DNA of 64,000 bases from the NCBI RefSeq assembly GCF_965363235.1, contig NC_134843.1, forward strand, positions 62,845,865-62,909,864, given 5' to 3'. A model generated the notes under the pieces. That model was not told the DNA's origin, made no database searches, and was given only the letters and a program-made list of their open reading frames with translations. The translations under genes were made by a program, and so were the position numbers. The first letter of the stretch is position 1. Every line of letters begins with the position of its first letter. Origin of the DNA: Mytilus galloprovincialis (lineage: Eukaryota > Mollusca > Bivalvia > Mytilida > Mytilidae). This document shows, piece by piece, positions 12,000 to 22,000 of this stretch.

Positions 12000-12064
12000 G
12001 TTCTAGACTTTTAAATTGTTATTTGGATGGAGAGCTATCTCATTGGTACTCACACCACATCTTC
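12000..12064 (-). repeat. Fragment of a mussel dispersed repeat
   Basis: GGATGGAGAGCTATCTCATT and CACACCACATCTTCTTATAT match the end of the common dispersed repeat, minus orientation. Confidence 0.7.
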
Positions 12065-12316
12065 TTATATCTATTTTAAATGCCTTTTAATAATCAAGTT
12101 ATTCTTAAAAAAAAAAAATCAAGAATACTGGGTTTTTTTACAATCTGTTCCTTTAAAATGATTTTTTTTCCTAGAAATTCTTTATTCGGAACACTTAATT
12201 ATAATACTTAATACGTGTTTTCCAACTATATAAACAAAATTATTCTTAATCAAATTTCATATAAATAATTATTTTTCTTTAATTTCCACAGGTAATTTAC
12301 CTGGTACATTGTACCT

Positions 12317-12423
12317 AGTCCAAATAATTATGACGTCTGGCAAGGCTATTTTAATTTTTTCGTAGGAAGGCGTCCCAGAAAAAAAATCAAATAGCCTTAC
12401 CAGACGTCATAATTATTTGGACT
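12317..12423. mobile_element. 107-bp foldback MITE with an 11-bp target duplication
   Basis: The inverted ends start AGTCCAAATAATTATGACGT and run about 35 bp, leaving a short loop. The flanks are the exact direct repeat ACATTGTACCT (12306-12316 and 12424-12434). Duplications of 8-11 bp suggest a Mutator-like mobiliser. The exact flank match implies a fairly recent insertion, about 370 bp upstream of the candidate first exon of MRPS18A. Confidence 0.85.
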
Positions 12424-12791
12424 ACATTGTACCTAAGTAGAGATTAATGAATAAAACAACATATGTTGCAATAACAACATCTTTGTGTATACTTTTTTGA
12501 AAGAAAAAGTGTATTCGATTCAATTCTATTCATTTCTTTTTTTATAATATCTTTTATTGTACATTGATATATTATTAAATGTAAACGTTTATCAAAAATC
12601 GAGTTTTACTGCTGGGTAAATACGGAATCTGGACGAACACGAACCGAAGATTGTAGTTGTATTAGAAATTGGTATCGAGTCAGTTAAATGTTTAGAACAA
12701 CGAAGTTAACAGGTCACATTTTATGTTGCATTGAGATCACGACAAGAAATATTGAAAAGTGATTTTGTCTTGTTGTTGTCCTCAAATGACA

Positions 12792-12913
12792 ATGAATGTC
12801 ATTCAACAAATATACAGCATTTCTAGACCAGTTCAGCAATTGTTAAGATATACATGCATCTCCTCTTACAGACATTTTACAACGTCAACAACTAAACACA
12901 GAAGAGAAAGCAA
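12792..12913 (+). CDS. Candidate first coding exon of MRPS18A (mitochondrial presequence)
   Basis: An ATG opens a 40-codon frame, MNVIQQIYSISRPVQQLLRY followed by TCISSYRHFTTSTTKHRRES. It is rich in Arg, Ser and Gln, has no acidic residue until its end, and carries a RHFTTS motif typical of bivalve mitochondrial presequences. It lies upstream of the certain MRPS18A exons on the same strand. A GTGAAC donor follows at 12914, just before an in-frame stop. The phase does not fit: this donor leaves two bases, whereas the exon at 19008 needs one. Either a small intervening exon was missed, another donor is used, or this is not the exon. Confidence 0.4.
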
Positions 12914-12979
12914 GTGAACTTGTACAAATATTTGTAGGGCTACTGAGAGTCTGAGAACTGTCTGCTCATTTTGTATTTG

Positions 12980-15900
12980 CGGTCTCACTAATTAGCGACA
13001 ACAAGAATTTTAGCGACAACAAGCGTCAACAAGCGACAAGAAGCGACAACAAGAATTATTTTAGCGACAACAAGCGACAAGAAACTATTTAGCGACAAGA
13101 AAACATTTTTTTTAATTAAAATTAATTATTGCAATAAATATTAAAAGAATATGCAAAAGAATTTAATTTTAGCGACAAGAAAGTTAAAATTGATAGAAAA
13201 AAATGAAACATTATTTACATAATAATTTATCATCTATTATGAATAACAGCCAGTATTACGTTTAATTATTGTATTTTTTATAAATTATGGGCTATTTCAA
13301 AAAAAATGATGCCAAAGTGTGACAAACATGGTAAAAAATTAAGTCATTGGTAATCTTTTTTCTATCATTTTTCTTTAATCCAGAGACATTCAAGTTTACA
13401 AAACTACCAAGGGTTAATGCAAAATAATAAAAACAAAAATTTTAACAACATTTTACTCATAAGAATTCATCCACTTTTCAAAGGAAACAACAAAATTATA
13501 ATATCAACTGACAAACATAAATAAGAATATAAATATCAATGTATTTTTTTTTGTTTGTTGCAATAAAGGTACTAAATGATTTTCCTGCAATTTTTTTTTA
13601 CTTATAAACATTTTTTTTTTCAAATATGTAAATTTCACCAATTTTTAGTGTATTCTTTAATATCTTATTTCAAAAGTTTTTATATCTCTTTGCAAAAGCT
13701 TTAATTTTATATAAAAAGTATAAGGAAGCAAACATATATGATCTAATTACATCCTCTGAAAATTTCACAACAATTGCTTCAGTCAATTCTAAGTTTTCTT
13801 CATTTAAAAAATACAAACAGGTGTTTTTTATCCTTTTGTTACACTCCTGACATATTTTTTCAGTAACTGTAAGACTGTTTTTTAATGGAATGTTAGAAAA
13901 TCAGTAATGATATCTATTTTAAATTTACAATCTCACAAATAAATAAATTTATTAGATATTTGATTACATATTTTTTTAATTTCTGAGCAAAGAGCAAACT
14001 TTTAACATGTTTAATGAGAATTACACTTTAATTTTTAAGAATCTTTGGTGAATAGTGTGCAGAAAAATTTCTTTTACAAGACAGATTGGCTTTCTCATTA
14101 CATTGTAAAGATGTTACAATTATTTTAATAGAATTTTGTTATAGATAAGCTACATCAGAAACTTGTCAGGAGTGTAACAAATGTTACACTCCTGACCATA
14201 ATTTATTGCTACCATATTTTAACCTGAGACTGACCTGAAATCATGTAGAGTCTTTATATTTCACATATTATTTTAGTGCAAATTAAGAACAGGTTAAAAA
14301 AAATTATATACTTCTTACATATTTACAAATTTTGCTAATTGTCTATTTAAAAAAAAAGATGGCTTTCCTTTAAACCTTGTTCAGTCTCTTGTTTGATACT
14401 ATATATATTCTGTTTTTATGTCAGATAATGTATTATGATAAGTTTGTTCATACTACCAAAGATGGTAGCAGTATGTGCTCTGTATATTAAAAATTGTCCA
14501 AAAATGTACCCAAAAATGTCAGGAGTGTAACGATTTAAAATGTTTAAGTGTAACATTCATATTATTTTTTATAGAAACAATGTTGTTATTATTGGTTTTC
14601 TTTTCTGGAATTTGAGTGTGAACACCATCTGTTGCGTATTTTCAGTAACAAACATGCCATTATTATGGCCTTTATTGCTTGTTTATGCTCAATACTTGTA
14701 TGTCAGGACTGTAACACATTTAAACAAGCTAGTTCAATTGCAATTTTAGTTCAAAAATTTCAAAAGTAATGATGTAGACTTGTATTCTGTGTTAAGCTGA
14801 GGTGTAGAAATGTCATTTTATAATAATTGTCAGCTTGTTTTTCTTCCAATAACTTACCTTTGTTAATAAGATTGAAATAAGGCATTTTTTTGTGTTACAC
14901 TCCTGACATTGAAGTATTGAGCATACAAAAGCAATGAAGGCCATAATAATGGCATGTTTGTTACTGATAAACTGTAACAGGTAATGTTCACTGAAATTCA
15001 AGAAAAAACAACAACTATAACAACATTGTTTCTAAAAAAAAACAACATCTTAACCCAGTTGTTACACTCCTGACAGACCTGGGTAGTCCTCTTATTGTAA
15101 CCATAATATTCCAGTAGTAGAACTTCAGGGTCAACTGGATGCACCTGTGCCAAGCTATGATACTAAACAAAAAAAATAAACCGTGCAAGATGTACAGAAA
15201 CATGTTATTTCACCTACAAAGACATTTTCTGGCAGCATATTGACTTTTACTAACATTTTTTTTTTTTACACAAACTTATTTGACTTACCTTATGAGGCTC
15301 ATAAAAATGTAAATATATGGAAGAATTGAACAAGAAATCATAGTCAAGATATAATAGTTGGATGAAAGATATTGTTTGGTATTGTATCTGCCCTTATTTA
15401 TTCTATATCATCAATGAATGCACATGCTTTCTTCTAAATGTCACACTAAAAGCGTTACACTCCTGACATTTTGAGGTACAATTTTGGACAATATTTTTTA
15501 AACAGAGCACATACTGCTATTATCTTTGGTAGTTAGGACCAACTAATCATAATACATTATCTGACCTAAAAACATTACAGATATAGTATCATACAAGAGA
15601 CTGACAAAGGTTTAAAGGAAAGGCATCATTTTTTTGAAATAGCCCATATGAGATTACTTTTCTTTGTGTTTTAGAGCATATTATTTATCTTATAATTTGT
15701 TTTTTAAAACTCTTTTCGTGCAATATATATTAAGCTCTCAAAATGAATTATTTGTGCATCATTGTCCTGAAAATATTGACACAAATTGTGAAATACAAAG
15801 AACTGAAATCAAACAGGAGGAAAAGAAAATTGAAATGTGAATGTTCACAATCTCTTTCTTCCTCACAAATGTTTCATTTCTTCGTCTATCTATATATATA

Positions 15901-16105
15901 ATAAAACATTTTAATTAGACATATCTGCTCGTATATTTAAAAAAAACCATTAAATACAAATTTCTTTATATCTAATAAAAAAAAAATGTTTTCTTGTCGC
16001 TAAATAGTCTTGTTGTCGCTAAAATAATTCTTGTTGTCGCTTCTTGACGCTTGTTGACGCTTGTTGTCGCTTGTTGACGCTTGTTGTCGCTAATTAGTGA
16101 GACCC
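12980..16105. mobile_element. Foldback element with AGCGACAA arrays (outer element)
   Basis: The ends GGTCTCACTAATTAGCGAC and CGCTAATTAGTGAGACC are inverted repeats continuing for about 130 bp as arrays of AGCGACAA/AGCGTCAA words. Flanks are the exact 8-bp repeat TGTATTTG (12972-12979, 16106-16113). Without the inserted element C the outer element is about 765 bp. An 8-bp duplication fits hAT or Mutator-like elements; long terminal repeats made of short arrays are more usual in Mutator/foldback types. Under the candidate exon call it begins about 65 bp into MRPS18A intron 1. Confidence 0.85.
13288..15646. mobile_element. TA-flanked element C with a GTCAGGAGTGTAAC motif array, palindromic
   Basis: The 2359-bp element has inverted ends TGGGCTATTTCAAAAAAA and flanking TA (13286-13287, 15647-15648). 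The word GTCAGGAGTGTAAC occurs at 14165, 14518 and 14702 (plus) and 13838, 14183, 14894, 15061 and 15454 (minus). Much of the two halves is inverted: 14355-14535 matches the complement of 15453-15635, and 14590-14715 matches the complement of 14893-14975, with the centre near 14810. It has no coding frame and is inserted within the outer foldback element 12980-16105. Confidence 0.78.
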
Positions 16106-16692
16106 TGTATTTGACATTAATACCTTTTAAACTATGGAGCCTACCTATTCGTCTTTGATTTTTTTCCCTCTATGATACACCATAAATATGATAATTAAAA
16201 TAAATGTAAACAAATTGTTCATGATGGTTCAGGGAAGGTGTAGACTGCTTCTGGAGGGACACATGTTTCCACACTGTACGAGAGGGACACGTATCCATGT
16301 TTTAATTTATGCAAATTTCTTATCATTTCTGTATCTCTTTCGAATAAAATAGTGAATGTTAAACAGTGAAATATTTTTCTTTAAAGGCTCCTACTGTCCT
16401 AAATGTAACGTCATTAGGCATGATGACATACAAATGTACATGTATATATCGAACAAGGGTCCGGGAACAGTCATATTTGTCAGTCATGTCCTAAAACTGA
16501 AAGTGTTTGTCCTAAACGTGGAATTGGGATTTAGGACAAATTTTATTTTTCAACAGAAATAATTTCGGTCATTTCATTGAGATTGAGTTTCTAAATCGCC
16601 ATTTTGAATTTGTTTTTGTTTTGTTATCCCTTTCCTGTTATAAAACTGCCACTCCAGTAAAGTGTTATAATCCTGAGGGCCCTTCTAATAAC

Positions 16693-17488
16693 GGGAAAAA
16701 TCCGTTTGCACCAAAAATGCGTCCTTTTGCGCCACAACTTTTTTTCTCCAATGCTACTTTTGCGCCACCTGTTTTAAAATTACATGGTATCATTTGCGCA
16801 AAAAATTAAACATACGATTGCGCCAATCAGAAGAAAAATGACTTCCCTGCTCCTTTTTTCGGACTTGGAACTGACAGTTTACATGGCAAATGTTTCCTTT
16901 TCTGAAACATATCTTCTTACTGCTGCTGCATGGGTACTTTAATGTAGATAGTAGCTTGTAACTTCACTTTATTGTCCAAAAACACAAACATTGAAGGATG
17001 AAATGCATAAAACAGTTCATTATAATGCCCATGGAATGCTTCTGCCCCTTTACTGGTACGTCTTGCGGTAGAGAGTTTTAGCCCATACAAATGGTGGAAA
17101 CAAAGCACTGTGTCATCAACCTGTGTGACTAAAACATAATCAGCAAATGCTTCTATTTGCTTCTCCTTTGACATATCTTTTATTAAATAACCAGCAAAGT
17201 AACAGTTTTTCTTCCCTCTCAATACATAGACTGTCAATTCATTTTAAGTCATTTCTAGCCGGATGCTCATCTTCATGGTGAAATATCTCTGAACATAAGT
17301 TATGATACTTTTAAAGCCAAAAATAAGAATAAATATATACTAATCATTAATACTTATGATAGATATGTGTACAGGTAAATTGGCGCAAATGAGTTCCGAA
17401 TATTGGCGCAATTGATATATTTGGAAACCAAAATTTGGGGCAAATGATACCTCTGAAAAACAATAATTTGCGCAAAAGGACTGCTGCC
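16693..17488 (-). mobile_element. Mutator-like (MULE) element nested in the hAT copy
   Basis: The 796-bp insert is flanked by the exact 8-bp repeat CTAATAAC (16685-16692, 17489-17496). The terminal inverted repeats are imperfect, GGGAAAAATCCGTTTGCACC against GGCAGCAGTCCTTTTGCGCA, about 20 bp. The homologous hAT copy near 27625 has the uninterrupted site, so the boundaries are confirmed by an empty allele within the same window. It carries a piece of MULE transposase on the minus strand. Confidence 0.85.
16917..17237 (-). pseudogene. MULE transposase C-terminal part
   Basis: A 106-residue frame containing ARRTSKGAEAFHGHYNELFY and then AFHPSMFVFLDNKVKLQ. In Mutator-like transposases the C-terminal part has an R-TN-x2-E-x-(F/W)H-x2-(F/L)N motif followed by HP-x3-F, and both are present. 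The catalytic DDE core and zinc finger are absent, so the element is internally deleted and depends on another copy. The preceding residues (about 1-50) are continuous with the motif and probably belong to the same protein. Confidence 0.6.
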
Positions 17489-18507
17489 CTAATAACTATA
17501 TTAATGCCTCTGGGAAGTATTGGCTAATGATGGCTAATCTCTTTACCTGTGATTTTAATTCACACCTGGCTATTGATCACAAGCTCAGACATGTCAGAAC
17601 TAATATTATTTAGAAATTAAAATTCCATAACAACTGTCTACCTTATTCATGTTATTAGATTACTTTTAAGCTAAGACAATTGTCAATTCTGATTTAAAAT
17701 TAAATTAAAACTTGATTTAATTTACGTAGAAAAAAGTATTTTGTCACTACTAACACACATGCTTTGTTACTATGGTATACACATGTCGAAATCCTCTTTT
17801 ACAGATTAGACACTAAATCGTAAATTTAAAATAATTTCATGCTATTTAAAAGCAAGTGCAAGTATTATCATTCATATTCAAACACTATCAAAGGTAAAAA
17901 ATTAAAAAGCCAATGATTTCTTGCGATTTTGATAAACAAGACTTAACTCGGAAATGAGTCCAGAATTGCTTGTTTTAGAATTTCCCAAAACATCAGGTTT
18001 CAATTTTGTCTTCTAAATCGAAAGAAATGTAAGCCTTGTCTGAGAAATTTATCGTTTTGAGTCATTAAAATCATTTCATTTTTAAAACTTGTTCATAATT
18101 TTGTCAAAATCGTAGCTACTATCCCTTTTAATAAATGTGATTCAAGCAACAGCAAGTTCGTTGAGGCTATGAGTATGAGCATACTCAGTAATGTGATTTT
18201 GACAATTTTTTTTTGAAAGGGCACCAACTTTTAAATGTTTTAAGTTATCTCAAAATGACCGAAATTAGGTATGAGGCGTATCATACATGTATCTGCCTTT
18301 GTCATGTTTGTAGGCTATGCATATCTACATCAGATTTTATAATTTAAAATCATTGAATCTGGAAGAAATTGTGAATTAAATGAGAAAATTCTCCCAATTA
18401 GTACAAAAAGTATGAACCGTGTTGTAAACTTTAAATTAAATGATAATCAAATTAAAAAGCATTGCAATGTACATGATGTACAAACAAGTGAGAAAAAAAC
18501 AAAGAAT

Positions 18508-18666
18508 CAGAGGCGGATTTAGGGGGGCCCAGGGATCCTGGGTCCCCCCTTTTTGAGAAAAAAATTGGTTGCTTATATCGCCAATCACTAAAGCGTGACT
18601 GGAGCGGTCCCCCTCTTAGGTCAGTCAGTGGGCCCCCACTTATGAAAATTTCTGGATCCGCCACTG
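18508..18666. mobile_element. Short hAT-like MITE, 5-bp flank repeat
   Basis: The 159-bp element has ends CAGAGGCGGATTTAGG and, inverted, CAGTGGCGGATCCAGA, an end sequence widespread among animal hAT elements. The G-rich and C-rich sequence just inside is also typical. Both flanks read AGAAT (18503-18507, 18667-18671). It lies about 340 bp upstream of an MRPS18A exon. Confidence 0.8.
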
Positions 18667-19007
18667 AGAATTATGTATAAACATCATAAAGTTTGTAAAC
18701 TACTAAAACAGTGAATTGTAATTTTTCATATCTGATTCTTTAGATTAAATGTTTATGAATATATGGCAATCATACCATGTCTCCTCATTTGATGAACATG
18801 TAAATAAGAGTTCTGAAAAAGAAGGACAGGTACAGTAACATTATACTAAAAGGTTGACAATATGGCTGATGAATTTTATTTTTTTGAACTGATTACATAC
18901 AGGAGTGGTCTATCTTCCGTATTACTTTGTTCTGGATTAGAATCTATTTATCTTTTTAATTTTAATTTTTAGCATGGTTAGTAAAAATATATTTTTTCAT
19001 ATTACAG

Positions 19008-22000
19008 TTATAGAGAAAACAGAGGGCAATACCACTGTTGTAAGTATGATTTAATAGAATTCCTTTTGGGAATGTACAATAAATAAATGCACAAATGATT
19101 AAAATGGTCATAGAAGTCAGTGTTCTCTCCAGATATTTCATTTAGCATCCTGCTTAACAGGAAATTTGAGATACCATCTTGTTTCTAAAAATTATAGCAT
19201 CACATCAATAACACAATCTATAAGAAAACCAATTCAGATAGTATCACTTTCAAGAAATATAGCATTGCATTACCATGATGCTAAAAGGCCTTGGGGATGA
19301 AAAATGAAAGAGTGCAATGTATCCCTCATAGCCTATAGCTATCATGTGGCTTATAAAAGTTCTACAATGGTTAATCATGTTAATGGAACATGTAAAACCA
19401 TGTTGAAAAATTGTTTAATATAAAAAGAAGATGTGGTATGATTGCAAATGAGACAACTCTCCACAAGAGACCAAAATGACACAGAAGTTAACAACTACAC
19501 ATGAACTATAGGTCACCGTACAGCCTTCAACAATGAAGAAAGCTCATACCACATTCTTTACAGATTTAATAAATAGAACAAATCTAATTAATTTATAAAT
19601 GGTTTATTCTTTCAGTGTAAATGTAAAAATGATTTATCTGGAAATTATGAGAAATTGACACAGAAAACACAACAAGAACAATCTACAAGGCATATGTTCC
19701 ATATATTGAAGGTTTAGAACATTTTTGTGGGAAACATATTGAGGATTAGAAATGAATCAATACTGTGGATTCATTATTATACATTTATAGATAACAATTT
19801 TCTGGATTTCATGGGACGGTACAGTTGATCCAAGAATTCAGATATTTAAGAATTGGAAATTTTCTATAGATATATATGCCTTCTTTGGCAAAACCATGAA
19901 ATAAAATATCCATGAATCTACAGTCATGACAGTATAATAGATAAAGCATATAAATTGATCCATGAATTAAAAAAAAATTGAACTCTTTTCACAGATTGAA
20001 GGAAACATAATTCCAGTAGATCACAGTAAACTCCTGAAACCACAAACTGTAGAAGGAAATGCAGTAGCCTGTCCCTTATGTAGATTAGATTTACATCCTA
20101 AACTCAAATATACAGTAAGTACTGTATAACTTCAATAAATGTTTGAACAAATAGGGAGAATTCTGTTTAGTTAGTTACAATGGTTACCAGGAAATAAGAC
20201 TCATAGTTCTGACTAGGGGTCCAACCTACCACAATATGAAAATGTATGTACTAGCTACCGGTAAAGCCCTATGGGCATTTTGAATTTTTCATAAAAGTTT
20301 TATGGGCCCAACCCAATGTTCAGTAGCATTGGCTTCTAGGCCCCTGCTAAACTTTTCCCCTGGTTCATACACAATAGGTTGCAGTTGCATGCATGTCAAA
20401 GTAATAACATAGAAAAACTTTCCTTGGAAGTTACTAGCCTTTTAAATAAAGAAGATGTAAACCTTTCAACTTATTCATTTATCTTGAATAATTTCAAATC
20501 AAATAATAAAGATGCAATTTTTCAGTGTGAGTAGATTTTGCCCTCATACATTGTATAATTAAAAAATTAGTTTATAAAGTCTATTATCCTCCTATGACAG
20601 TGAATAGGAACACTTCCATAGTTTTCAGTCTGTTTAGCAGCCATGTTGTTACTGGATCTTTAATCAATTAAACTTAGGTAAAAAATTGGCACATAGCTTT
20701 AAATCCAAATCTAGGAGTGAGGTATTGTAATTCATTCACCTTGTTTGTGCATTCAACCAACACATATTTCCATTGCACTTTTCTCAACTAGTGTAACAGA
20801 ATTACTTCATATCTGGTTAAGCTTGGCAGTGATCAGCTGTAATGTGTCAGACATCTGCTGTGAAGTTTTCAATACAATGAAATTTGAAAAATTTTAGTCA
20901 CACATTTCTCCATTAAAGTCATAAGAAACCTCAAATCAAAAAAAAAAGGATGCATACGTTTTTTTATAACTCAATGGATAGTTTTCATTATAAAACTTAT
21001 GTACATATACTTTTTTCTGAAGAAAATTCTTTAATTTATTCATATTTAGAAGAAGTTTACTTTATTTTAATTCCAGGAAGCAATTCTCCCGACATATTTT
21101 CCGTATGCAAAGTGACCTCAGTGTGACCCATCTCGTTAAAATCCGGTGATCACAATACACATGGATGTCCTTAAAATAAACTATTATCTGAATTTACATA
21201 TTAAACATGTGCTCAATTTCCATGCTTTTTTGTTTATTTTTTGTCGATTGTTGACAAACAAGTGACAATCGTTAAACTTCAGCTTCAAAACACGAACTTT
21301 AATTACCTGCCATATTTTCAAAACAACACTGATCGATTGAAAAAAAAAATTTAACGGTTATACAAAATTTACACAAAAAAAATGATAAATTCGTGCACAG
21401 AAGACTAAGTTTATGATGTTTGTATGCATTGGTTCAAGAATTGGAAGAACTTTATTTTTCACCGGTCACTCGTTTCTTATGACTTTAATACCATGAATGA
21501 CTTTGTGTTTGGTCAGCAGCTTGACAGTCATAACAGTGACAGCAAAGTTCTCTTTGATTTGTTAAACTTCTTTTCCAATATTTGAATTTGTGGGGGTATT
21601 CTAAGGACAATAATGGTTGCATTCTTATTTAATCCAGAAATTAAGGCACACAGTCATATATATTATAAACACTACTAAGTTATCAAAATCATCTACAGAT
21701 AACTTGAACTAATAAAATTAACTTAATTAAATATTTTTTTCTTTTGTTAAACAATTAAAGGTTGTGATAGGGAGAACAACCATTGAATGAATCGATTTCC
21801 TGGGAGGAGCCAGACGAATTTTTGGGGATTGATTTTCTTGCTGGTTGTAGTACATTGTACATGACATAAAAAGAACTGAAACAAATTATCTTGCCAAAGA
21901 AAGGATGAAAGTTCCTGTCAAAAATAAATATAAAGCTGGCCCAGCAACAGATGAAACCTGCCCCCCTCCCCTAAATAATCATCCTGTAATTTTTTGGAAT

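Larger units (their letters stand above)
16454..18270. mobile_element. Non-autonomous hAT element, copy 1 (interrupted, right end lost)
   Basis: It starts CAAGGGTCCGGGAAC and aligns throughout with the complement of the intact copy at 26827-27853. The alignment breaks only at 16693-17496, where a Mutator-like element is inserted, and ends at TGACCGAAATTAGGT (18270), so about 20 bp of the right terminus is missing. Without the insert it is about 1.01 kb, against 1.03 kb for the intact copy. No transposase is encoded. Confidence 0.88.
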
